From the NCBI GenBank assembly GCA_020850785.1, contig JADZDZ010000137.1:1-21624 (forward strand): 21,624 nt of DNA. Direction: 5' to 3'. The translations under genes and the position numbers were made by a program. This stretch comes from Candidatus Sumerlaeota bacterium. GTDB lineage: Bacteria; Sumerlaeota; Sumerlaeia; SLMS01. Each line of letters begins with the position of its first letter. Positions within the stretch are counted from its first letter, which is position 1. Shown in pieces: positions 7,304 to 15,520 of this stretch. Below the pieces are notes generated by a model, which made no database searches, was not told the origin of the DNA, and saw only the letters and a program-made list of their open reading frames with translations.

Positions 7304-8428
7304 ATGGCAAACATCGATTCACGGGACCATGATCTTGCAAGGATCATCGTCTCCCATTCCATCAAGGCAAAGAAGGGTGACGTCGTCGTCATCGACGCCA
7401 TCGGATTCGATTGTGCCGGGCTCGCGCAGGCACTCGTGGAGCAGGTCTGCTCCGTGGGGGCGGCGCCGGTGCTGCACATGATCGATCCGGAGAACATGCG
7501 GAAAATGATCCTCACCGCCAGCGACGACGCCTTCGTTGCGCTTCGCAAGCTGCAACTCGCGGAGATAAAGACCGCCGCCTGCTACATTGGCATTCGCGGC
7601 ACATCCAACGCCTTTGAAACGGCGGATATTCCCCGCAAGGCCATGGATCGCTACAACAAGCTGCTCGCGGTGCCCGTACGCGAAGCCCGCGTGAAGGGGA
7701 CCCGCTGGTGCGTGATGCGCTATCCCAATGCCGCCATGGCCCAGCTCGCCCAACAATCGCGCGAGGCCTTCGCCAATTTCTACTACAAGGTCTGCACCTT
7801 CGATTATCCGTCGATGGCAAAGGCGCTGAAGCCGCTCAAGCAACTGATGGAGAAAACCGACCACGTGCTGATCAAGGGGCCCGGCACGCACCTGGAAATG
7901 TCCATCAAGAACATTCCCATCATTCCCTGCACGGGTGAATACAACATTCCCGATGGTGAGTGCTTCACCGCGCCCGTGAAGAAGAGCGTCAACGGAACCG
8001 TGAAGTTCAACGCCCCCACCATCTGGGAGGGCGCTCCCTTCGAGGACATTCACCTCACCTTCAAGGACGGAAAGATCACCAACGCCAGCGCGGCCAACAG
8101 CCAGCAAACGAAGAAGCTGAATGAAATTCTCGACCAGGATGCGGGGGCGCGTTATGTCGGTGAATTCAGCATCGCTTTCAACCCGCACATCCTCCATCCC
8201 ATGCGCGACATTCTCTTCGACGAGAAAATCGCCGGCAGCTTCCACATGGCAATGGGCGCCGCGTATGAACAAGCCTTCAACGGAAACAAATCCGGCCTTC
8301 ATTGGGACATGGTTTGCATCCAGCGCCCCGACTACGGCGGTGGCGAAATCCACTTTGACGGCAAACTGATCCGCAAGGACGGCAGGTTTGTCACGAAGGC
8401 GTTGGAGCCGCTGAATTTTGGAATGTGA
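7304..8428 (+). CDS. M29-family metallo-aminopeptidase (AmpS/AmpT type)
   Basis: M29 aminopeptidases remove N-terminal amino acids with a two-metal centre. The 374-residue product fits the family length (about 370-410). Candidate metal and catalytic residues occur in family order: Glu219 in NIPDGECFTAP, Glu287 in VGEFSI, His314 and Tyr321 in FHMAMGAAY, and His333 and Asp335 in SGLHWDM. The stretch between His314 and His333 is shorter than in Thermus AmpT. No signal peptide is present, so the enzyme is probably cytoplasmic and takes part in peptide turnover. The ATG at 7304 has GAGGG 8 bases upstream; the frame is open a further 151 codons upstream, but that region is antisense to rsgA. It ends 24 bases before a terminator shared with frr. 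Confidence 0.93.
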   Translation: MANIDSRDHDLARIIVSHSIKAKKGDVVVIDAIGFDCAGLAQALVEQVCSVGAAPVLHMIDPENMRKMILTASDDAFVALRKLQLAEIKTAACYIGIRGTSNAFETADIPRKAMDRYNKLLAVPVREARVKGTRWCVMRYPNAAMAQLAQQSREAFANFYYKVCTFDYPSMAKALKPLKQLMEKTDHVLIKGPGTHLEMSIKNIPIIPCTGEYNIPDGECFTAPVKKSVNGTVKFNAPTIWEGAPFEDIHLTFKDGKITNASAANSQQTKKLNEILDQDAGARYVGEFSIAFNPHILHPMRDILFDEKIAGSFHMAMGAAYEQAFNGNKSGLHWDMVCIQRPDYGGGEIHFDGKLIRKDGRFVTKALEPLNFGM

Positions 8429-8451
8429 TTGGGCGGATCGCGCAGAAGCAA

Positions 8452-8479
8452 AAAGGCCGGGCGCCATTGCCCGGCCTTT
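8452..8479. terminator. Bidirectional terminator between the M29 peptidase gene and frr
   Basis: A perfect 11-bp stem (8452-8462 with 8469-8479, GC-rich core flanked by AAA/TTT) has a 6-base loop. The A run on its left gives a T run when read on the minus strand, so it should end the rpsB-tsf-pyrH-frr transcript as well as the peptidase transcript. Confidence 0.9.
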
Positions 8480-8517
8480 CCATTTGAAGTTTCAACCTTC
8501 GGAATCACAACAGGCCA

Positions 8518-9087
8518 TCAGATGGCCATGATGTCCTTTTCCTTCTTCTTAAGCTGCTCTTCCACCTTGGCGACGAACTTGTCGGTCAGTTTCTGAAGCT
8601 CATCGGTCGCGTCGTGGGCGGCGTCGTCGGTCAGCTTCTTGTCCTTCTTCATCTTGTCGATCGTTTCCTTCGCGTGCTTGCGCACGTTGCGGATCGCGAC
8701 GCGTCCATCCTCGGACATGCCGTGCGCCTTCTTCACCAGTTCCTTGCGGCGCTCCTCCGTCAACGGCGGCAGGTACAGCTTGATCATCTTCCCATCGCTC
8801 TGGGGGTTGAGGCCCAAGTTCGCCACGAGGATCGCCTTCTCCACGGCGTGAAGTTGTGACTTGTCGAACGGCGTCACGGTGATTGTGCGCGAATCGGGAG
8901 TCGCGAGCGACGCCACCTGCGCCAGCGGCATCTGCGAGCCGTACGCCTCCACGCGCACGTCATCGAGCAGCGCCGCCGACGCGCGCCCCGTGCGAAGCGT
9001 GTTGAAATGGCCCTCCAGCGCATCAATCGCATGGGCCATCTTTGTTTCCGACGCCTTGAACAGGTCCTTCAATACATCCGGAATCAT
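8518..9087 (-). CDS. frr: Ribosome recycling factor
   Basis: RRF works with EF-G to split the post-termination ribosome. The 189-residue product matches the family (about 185). Diagnostic segments are LRTGRASAALLDDV near 31-44, the TITVTPFDKS region near 69-78, LPPLTEERRKELVKKA near 105-120, and the C-terminal helix KFVAKVEEQLKKKEKDIMAI. AGGAG (complement of 9097-9101) lies 9 bases before the ATG at 9087. Only 4 bases separate it from the pyrH stop, so the ribosome-binding site lies inside the end of pyrH. It is the last gene of the translation operon. In many bacteria uppS or dxr follows frr; here a terminator follows. Confidence 0.97.
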   Translation of the reverse strand: MIPDVLKDLFKASETKMAHAIDALEGHFNTLRTGRASAALLDDVRVEAYGSQMPLAQVASLATPDSRTITVTPFDKSQLHAVEKAILVANLGLNPQSDGKMIKLYLPPLTEERRKELVKKAHGMSEDGRVAIRNVRKHAKETIDKMKKDKKLTDDAAHDATDELQKLTDKFVAKVEEQLKKKEKDIMAI

Positions 9088-9091
9088 GTGA

Positions 9092-9853
9092 TTAGTCTCC
9101 TGAAACTATTGTGCCAATTCCCTCGCCGCAAACCACGCGGCGTGTGTTGCCGGGAACGGCGAGGTTGTAAACCACCACGGGCATGTTGCTGTCACGGCAC
9201 ACGGCGATCGCCGCAGCGTCCATGACTTTCAGGTTCTCCTGCAACGCGCGTTGATAGGTGCAGGTGGGCAGAAGCGTCGCCTTGGGATCCTTCCGCGGGT
9301 CGGCTGTATAGACACCGTCCACCTTCGTGCCTTTCAGCAGCACGTCGGCCTCGATTTCCGCCGCGCGCAGCGCCGCTGCCGAGTCCGTGGTGAAGAAGGG
9401 ATTGCCAGTGCCGCCGCCGAAGATCACCACGCGCCCCTTTTCCATGTGGCGGATGGCGCGACGGCGAATGTGCTGCTCCGCGATCGTCTGCACGGGGAAG
9501 GCGGTCATGACACGCACCGCAACGCCCATCGCCTCCAGCGCATCCTGCAGCATCAGCGCGTTGATGATCGTCGCCAGCATTCCCACCTGGTCGGCCACAG
9601 CGCGCTTCATGTCCTTCGCGGCCTCGCTGCTGCCGCGGAAGATGTTGCCGCCGCCGATCACGACGCCGACCTGCACGCCCAGATCCCACACCGACTTGAT
9701 TTCCTGGCTGATAAAAAGAACGGAGGCGCGGTCGAGACCAAACGCCTCCTTTCCCTTCATCATTTCCCCGCTCAATTTGAGCAGGACGCGCTTGTGGCGC
9801 GATTTTTCACTCGTTCCGTCATGCTGCGCGGAGGGCGCGATGCCACTCGTCAT
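9092..9853 (-). CDS. pyrH: Uridylate (UMP) kinase
   Basis: PyrH phosphorylates UMP to UDP in pyrimidine nucleotide synthesis and is hexameric in bacteria. The 253-residue product contains KRVLLKLSGE (about 21-30), VVIGGGNIFRG, a central ADQVGMLATIINALMLQDAL helix, GGGTGNPFFTTDSAAALRA and LKGTKVDGVYTADP, all characteristic of bacterial UMP kinase. About 18 non-conserved residues (MTSGIAPSAQHDGTSEKS) precede the core, making it somewhat longer than the usual 240. No alternative start lies inside this extension and no start codon was seen just upstream. GGGAG lies 13 bases before the ATG, which is long. It lies 29 bases after tsf in the rpsB-tsf-pyrH-frr order. Confidence 0.97.
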   Translation of the reverse strand: MTSGIAPSAQHDGTSEKSRHKRVLLKLSGEMMKGKEAFGLDRASVLFISQEIKSVWDLGVQVGVVIGGGNIFRGSSEAAKDMKRAVADQVGMLATIINALMLQDALEAMGVAVRVMTAFPVQTIAEQHIRRRAIRHMEKGRVVIFGGGTGNPFFTTDSAAALRAAEIEADVLLKGTKVDGVYTADPRKDPKATLLPTCTYQRALQENLKVMDAAAIAVCRDSNMPVVVYNLAVPGNTRRVVCGEGIGTIVSGD

Positions 9854-9882
9854 GAGCGTGCGGGAACTCCCTTGGGGATGAC

Positions 9883-10770
9883 TTACTCTGCTGCTTCCTT
9901 GCTTGCCGTTTCGCCAACCTTGAAGCGCACGAACCGCGTGATCGTCGCGGTGCCGCCGGCCGCCTTCGCCGCCGCATCGACAACCTGCTTGACCGTCTGC
10001 TTGTTGTCCTTCACGAATTCCTGGTTGAGGAGGCAGTTGTCCTTGTAGAAGGACTTCACCTTTCCTTCCACGATCTTCGGAATGATGTTCTCCGGCTTGC
10101 CTTCGTTGCGGGCGATGTTCGCGCAGATTTCGCGCTCCGCATCCAACGTCCTGGCATCAACCTCGGCCTCGTTCAGGAAGCGCGGGCCCATCGCGGCGAT
10201 GTGCATCGCGATGTCCTTCAACGACTCCTTCAGCTTCGCCTTGTCCTTCACATCCGTCTTCACGCCGATCAGCACGCCGATCTTGCCTGGGGGATGGATG
10301 TATCCGGTCACGACATCTGCTTCCACGTAGTCCGCGCGATTCAGTTGAATCTTCTCGCCGATCTTGGCGACGAGTTCCGCGACGATCTCGGCGGCCTTCT
10401 TGCCGTGGGAGGCAACATGCTTGTCGCCAAGCTCTGCGGCGCTCTTTGCCTTTTCCTTCAGGCCCGTCGCGGCGATTCCCTTCGCGGCACTCTGGAACTC
10501 CTCATTGCGCGCAACGAAGTCTGTCTCCGAGTTCAACTCGATCAATGACCCCGCTGTTTCCGCATCGTTGATCGCGATGTGGGCGATGCCTTCCGCCGCC
10601 GTGCGGCCTTCGCGCTTGGCGCCCTTGATTTCGCCCATTTCACGCAGAATCTTCACCGCGCCGTCGAAATCACCTTCGGCCTTTTCGAGGGCCTTCTTGC
10701 ATTCCATCATTCCCGCGCCGGTCTTCTCGCGCAGGTCCCTAACCATTGTTGACGTTATCGCCACAGGCAT
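9883..10770 (-). CDS. tsf: Elongation factor Ts
   Basis: EF-Ts recycles EF-Tu by promoting GDP release. The 295-residue product has the N-terminal UBA-like domain with REKTGAGMMECKKAL (14-28) and the diagnostic SETDFVARN (81-89) that contacts EF-Tu. Two core subdomains follow (PPGKIGVLIGVK; GKPENIIPKIVEGKVKSFYKDNCLLNQEFVKDNKQTV region). The ATG at 10770 gives the usual N-terminus ahead of VRDLREKTG. Its Shine-Dalgarno is weak (AAGGG about 12 bases upstream), which fits translation within an operon. It lies 57 bases after rpsB. Confidence 0.97.
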   Translation of the reverse strand: MPVAITSTMVRDLREKTGAGMMECKKALEKAEGDFDGAVKILREMGEIKGAKREGRTAAEGIAHIAINDAETAGSLIELNSETDFVARNEEFQSAAKGIAATGLKEKAKSAAELGDKHVASHGKKAAEIVAELVAKIGEKIQLNRADYVEADVVTGYIHPPGKIGVLIGVKTDVKDKAKLKESLKDIAMHIAAMGPRFLNEAEVDARTLDAEREICANIARNEGKPENIIPKIVEGKVKSFYKDNCLLNQEFVKDNKQTVKQVVDAAAKAAGGTATITRFVRFKVGETASKEAAE

Positions 10771-10827
10771 TTCTGTTTTTTACCCTTAACTGTCAGTTTG
10801 TGTGTGCAGTGCGTCGTCGGAACCCGC

Positions 10828-11649
10828 TCAGCCCTGCTGCTCCGGATTCTGGTCTTCGCCCGAAACGGAAACCTTTTCTTCTTCGCCGTAGAACTGGCCT
10901 TCAAGTTCCTCGCCAGCGGGAAGCGCCGCGATCTGCTCCGGCGTCAGGTCGCCGAGGCCGCCTTCACGCGCCTGCACGCCTTCCACGCACGCGTCGGAAA
11001 TCTGGCTCACCATCAGCTTGATGGAGCGAATTGCGTCGTCGTTCGCGGGGATCACGAAGTCGATCGGGTCCGGATCGCAGTTCGTATCAACAACCGCCAC
11101 GATCGGGATGTTCAGCTTCTTCGCTTCCTGCACCGCGATCTGTTCCTTCGACGGATCGATGATGAAGATCAGGTCCGGCAGGCGATCCATGTGCTTGATG
11201 CCGCCAAGGTTCTTCTCCAGAGCCTGACGCTCGCGCGCATACATGGACTGTTCCTTCTTGCTGTACTTCTCGATGGAGCCGTCGGTGAACATGCGATCCA
11301 GCTCGTTCAGCCGGTCGATGGACTTGCGAACGGTGCGGAAATTTGTGAGCAGGCCGCCGAGCCAGCGATTGTTGACATAGTACATGTTCGCGGCGGACGC
11401 GCCTTCCTGGATGATTTCCTTCGCCTGCTTCTTCGTGCCGACGAACATCACCTTGTTGCCCGCGATCACGCATTCGCGAACGTACTTCGTCGCGTCGCGC
11501 AGCAGGCGCAGGGTCTTCTTCAGGTCGATAATGTAGATGCCGTTGCGATCCGTGTAGATGTACGGCTTCATCTTCGGGTTCCAACGACGGCTCTGGTGGC
11601 CGAAGTGCACACCCGCTTCCAACAACTGCTTCATGGTAACACTGGACAT
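10828..11649 (-). CDS. rpsB: 30S ribosomal protein S2
   Basis: S2 is a late-assembling small-subunit protein that helps dock S1. The 273-residue product is unmistakable: LLEAGVHFGHQSRRWNPKM (9-27), IIDLKKTLRLL (40-50), VNNRWLGGLLTNF (92-104), and PIVAVVDTNCDPDPIDFVIPANDDAIRSI near 182-210. After about residue 225 comes an acidic tail with TPEQIAALPAGEELEGQ and GEEEK, longer than in E. coli S2 and common in some phyla. GGAGGAA (complement of 11655-11661) ends 5 bases before the ATG at 11649. It is the first gene of rpsB-tsf-pyrH-frr; its promoter should lie in the roughly 390-bp region to its right. Confidence 0.98.
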   Translation of the reverse strand: MSSVTMKQLLEAGVHFGHQSRRWNPKMKPYIYTDRNGIYIIDLKKTLRLLRDATKYVRECVIAGNKVMFVGTKKQAKEIIQEGASAANMYYVNNRWLGGLLTNFRTVRKSIDRLNELDRMFTDGSIEKYSKKEQSMYARERQALEKNLGGIKHMDRLPDLIFIIDPSKEQIAVQEAKKLNIPIVAVVDTNCDPDPIDFVIPANDDAIRSIKLMVSQISDACVEGVQAREGGLGDLTPEQIAALPAGEELEGQFYGEEEKVSVSGEDQNPEQQG

Positions 11650-11756
11650 GCGGTTTCCTCCGCGTGGTTTTTTTCCGCCGCATCCGTCGCGCGAACGCCC
11701 CCAACCGTCATCAAGACCGGCACCTAAGGGGCATCATCGGGATGCGTGTGGGATAC

Positions 11757-11788
11757 GCTGCGGAGGGGCAAAGCCCCGTCATCGCAGC
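11757..11788 (-). other. Nested hairpin in the presumed rpsB leader
   Basis: GCTGCG (11757-11762) pairs with CGCAGC (11783-11788) and encloses a second stem, GGGGC (11765-11769) with GCCCC (11773-11777), around an AAA loop (TTT when read on the minus strand). It lies about 108 bases upstream of rpsB in the 403-bp gap before the PilB gene. Leaders of rpsB bind S2 for autoregulation in several bacteria, but I see no match to a named rpsB leader motif. The rest of the gap (11662-12052) shows no convincing gene. Confidence 0.3.
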
Positions 11789-12052
11789 GGGCGGATAGGA
11801 AACGCCGCCGCGACAGCGCTTGGCAAGGGGGAAATTCAGGCCGTGCGCCATGATCACGCGACATCTGGCGGCGGCGGCCTTCGATTTTTCTTTGCACAGT
11901 CCAACCAGCGCCGTTCCGCTTCCCGGCGCCGGTCGGGCAACCTCATGCTTTTCAGGTTTCAGCACGGAGGAAATTTCACTTTGCAGTCGCTTCCGCCTGT
12001 GGTCTGGTTTTTCCTGTAGTGGCAAGGCAGCGCAAAAAGGTGACGCAACCGC

Positions 12053-14086
12053 ATGTCAATCCCCGGTGATCCATACAAGTCAGCAGCGAAGGAAATGGAG
12101 ATTCTCCTCAAGGTGGAAGGAGGGGTGAATTTTTCCGAGACGGGAAAGAACAAGCAGCGCCTTGCGCAAAAGCTGGCGGAGGCCGGCGAATCAGGCGCCC
12201 GCCTGAGCGGTGGTGCCGGCGCGGCATCGCCCACGTCGTACCTCGCAAACTACAGCGAGGAGGATTTTGACCTCGGCGCCGCGTCGCACCAGACGGGCGC
12301 GGAACTTCTTCGCACGCTGACGGAGAAAGCTGGTCTTCCCTACCGCGACATGAAGTCCTTCGACCTCAGCGATGAGGCGAAGGTGAAGCGCCTGAAGTCA
12401 TTCCTGCTCGCTTCCGTCGCGCGCGAACGCCGCGTGTTCGCCGTTGACGAACGACCGAATCCCATTTCCGGCCAAAAGCCGATCCTCACCATCGCCATCG
12501 CGGATCCGTTGGACATCACCATCGTTGATGACCTGCGGCTGATGCTGCCGGAGCACGAGATCGAGCCGGTGGTCTGCAACGAGGAAGACATCATCGACGC
12601 CATCGATCGCGCCTACGGCGTGGGCGAAGAAAACCTTGATGTGATGATCGATGAGTTGAAGGAGATGGAAGGCGGCAGCAAGGAAGGCGCCGGCGGCCGC
12701 GAAGGCGAAGTGGAAATCAACCTGGAAGCGCTCGCCAACGATCCCCCGATCATCAAGCTGGTGAACCTTCTCCTGATTCAGGCCGTGAAGGATCGCGCGT
12801 CCGACTTGCACATCGAACCCTTCGCGGGATCGATCCGCATTCGCTACCGCGTGGACGGCGTGCTGCGCGAAATTCCCTCGCCGCCGAAGACGATGCAACT
12901 CGGCCTGCTCTCCCGCCTCAAGGTCATGGCCGGCCTCAACATTTCCGAAACGCGCAAGCCCCAGGACGGACGCATCCGCCTTAACATCGAAGGGCGCGAA
13001 GTGGACCTCCGCGTTGCCTGTATCTCCACCGTGCACGGCGAATCGATCGTGATGCGCGTGCTCGACAAGTCCGCGATGATGCTCGGCGTCAGCCAAATCG
13101 GCATGCAGGAGGAAGTGCTTGTTCCATTCCTGAAGCGCTGCAACAAGCCGAACGGAATGGTGCTGGTCACGGGCCCCACCGGCTCCGGAAAGACCACATC
13201 GCTCTACGCAACACTGAAGGAAATTTACGATCCCGGTGCGAAGTTCATCACCACGGAAGACCCGGTGGAATTTGAACTTCCCGGCATTGTGCAGGTGAAC
13301 ATCAACGCGCGCGTGGGCCTTACCTTTGCCGCGTGCCTGCGCAGCATCCTGCGTCAGGACCCGGACGTGATCCTCGTCGGCGAAATCCGCGACGTGGAAA
13401 CGGCGCAGATTTCCATTCAGGCCGCCCTCACCGGCCACATGGTGTTCAGCACGCTGCACACGAACTCCGCCGCAGCCACGATCACCCGCCTGATCGACAT
13501 GGGCATCGAACCCTTCCTGCTAACCTCCACGCTCGAAGCCATCATCGGCCAGCGCCTGCTGCGCACGATCTGCCCCAACTGCAAGACGCACTACTTCCCC
13601 ACCGACGAGGAACTTGCCGAATTCGCCGTCACACGCGAGGAAGTGGAGGAGATCACTTTCTATCAGGGTCGCGGCTGCGACGATTGCAACTACTCCGGCT
13701 ACAAGGGACGCCTTGGAATTTTCGAGGTGCTGGAAGCAACGGAGGCGATCAAGGAACTCATCCTCCAGCGCGCCACCACCGACGACATCCACGCCATGGG
13801 TGTCCACGAAGGCATGATTACGCTGCGTCAGGACGGCTGGACCAAGATATGCCTCGGCCTCACCACCTTTGAGGAAGTCAGCAAGCACACAATTCCGGAG
13901 ACCGAAGACACCGTGAAGGCGGAGATGGAATCCGTGAAGAAGTCCCTCGCCATGATCGCCAAGGTTCAGAAGACCCGCGACGACGAGGAACGCACGATGA
14001 TTCACGACGAAGGTTCGCCGGATGATGTCATCACGCTCGAAGATTCAAAGAAGCCGCAGACCAACGACCAGCGGCTGATTGAATAG
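12053..14086 (+). CDS. PilB/GspE-type assembly ATPase
   Basis: Hexameric ATPases of this type power type IV pilus extension or type II secretion from the cytoplasmic side of the inner membrane. The 677-residue product has an MshEN-like N-terminal domain (about 80-195, with GQKPILTIAIADPLDI), an acidic and glycine-rich linker (about 200-220), and N2 with ASDLHIEP (249-256). The ATPase core has Walker A GPTGSGKTT (374-382), an Asp box around TTEDPVEFELPGI, and Walker B DVILVGEIRD (438-447). A zinc site is formed by Cys507, Cys510, Cys542 and Cys545. After LTTFEEVSKHT comes a charged tail of about 65 residues not typical of PilB. The ATG at 12053 has AAGGTG 10 bases upstream; ATG 12095 is a possible alternative. 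No pilin, PilC, PilT or prepilin-peptidase gene is in the window, so PilB and GspE cannot be told apart. Confidence 0.93.
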   Translation: MSIPGDPYKSAAKEMEILLKVEGGVNFSETGKNKQRLAQKLAEAGESGARLSGGAGAASPTSYLANYSEEDFDLGAASHQTGAELLRTLTEKAGLPYRDMKSFDLSDEAKVKRLKSFLLASVARERRVFAVDERPNPISGQKPILTIAIADPLDITIVDDLRLMLPEHEIEPVVCNEEDIIDAIDRAYGVGEENLDVMIDELKEMEGGSKEGAGGREGEVEINLEALANDPPIIKLVNLLLIQAVKDRASDLHIEPFAGSIRIRYRVDGVLREIPSPPKTMQLGLLSRLKVMAGLNISETRKPQDGRIRLNIEGREVDLRVACISTVHGESIVMRVLDKSAMMLGVSQIGMQEEVLVPFLKRCNKPNGMVLVTGPTGSGKTTSLYATLKEIYDPGAKFITTEDPVEFELPGIVQVNINARVGLTFAACLRSILRQDPDVILVGEIRDVETAQISIQAALTGHMVFSTLHTNSAAATITRLIDMGIEPFLLTSTLEAIIGQRLLRTICPNCKTHYFPTDEELAEFAVTREEVEEITFYQGRGCDDCNYSGYKGRLGIFEVLEATEAIKELILQRATTDDIHAMGVHEGMITLRQDGWTKICLGLTTFEEVSKHTIPETEDTVKAEMESVKKSLAMIAKVQKTRDDEERTMIHDEGSPDDVITLEDSKKPQTNDQRLIE

Positions 14087-14133
14087 CGCATTTCCGCAGC
14101 GGCGGGAATTTCAAGAGACCCATAAAAGAAAAT

Positions 14134-14159
14134 CGGGGCGGTTCTGGTGAACCGCCCCG
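14134..14159. terminator. Bidirectional terminator between the PilB-like gene and the UDP-xylose synthase gene
   Basis: A perfect 11-bp stem (14134-14144 with 14149-14159) has a 4-base TGGT loop. The A-rich flank at 14123-14132 gives T-rich sequence on the minus strand, so it best serves the leftward gene ending at 14213; on the plus strand only a weak T/C-rich run follows. A second small hairpin (CGGTGCC 14179-14185 with GGCACCG 14194-14200) lies beside it. Confidence 0.82.
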
Positions 14160-14212
14160 TCGTTCATCATCTTCTTATCGGTGCCATCGTGCAGGCACCG
14201 CCGTGATCGGCA

Positions 14213-15142
<930 letters not shown>

Positions 15143-15310
15143 GACGACGATGCGACCTCGCAAAAAGTAATGGGGAAAACGGTGGCGATGGTTCGGAGCC
15201 CCTCCGCCGTGGGAAAGGAAAATAAGGGGCGGTTTGTGCGCGCTGCGATTGGAAAGGCTCCCACGTCACGAAAATTCCTGAAAATTAATCCCATCAGAGC
15301 GATAAAATCG

Positions 15311-15339
15311 TTGATAGAACGTTGCTGCGCTGCTTTACT
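15311..15339 (+). promoter_or_regulatory. Possible sigma70-type promoter upstream of the XPB gene
   Basis: TTGATA (15311-15316) and TTTACT (15334-15339) are 17 bases apart and point towards the XPB gene, which would then have a leader of about 170 bases. The 378-bp gap 15143-15520 otherwise holds no gene I can support; the leftward UDP-xylose synthase promoter should also lie in it. Confidence 0.35.
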
Positions 15340-15520
15340 GAGGCTCCGGATGTGCATGCAACCCGATCGATCCTCCCTTTCGGGCTGCCGCAAAATCCGC
15401 AGGCGTCGATTGCTCGTGTGTCAAAGCACTGCGTTTGATTTGACTGTGGGGCTAGCGTTCAAAAGTGACCCTTTGTTGAGCCGGCAAATTCAATTTCCAA
15501 GAAACTATTTTCGAAATCCC

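Noticed and set aside
7319..8467. A 382-codon open frame antisense to the M29 peptidase gene
   Set aside because: Mirror of a well-supported gene and it runs through the shared terminator.
12398..13459. A 353-codon open frame antisense to the PilB-like gene
   Set aside because: Low-complexity His/Ala/Asp-rich translation with no motif; the sense gene is certain.
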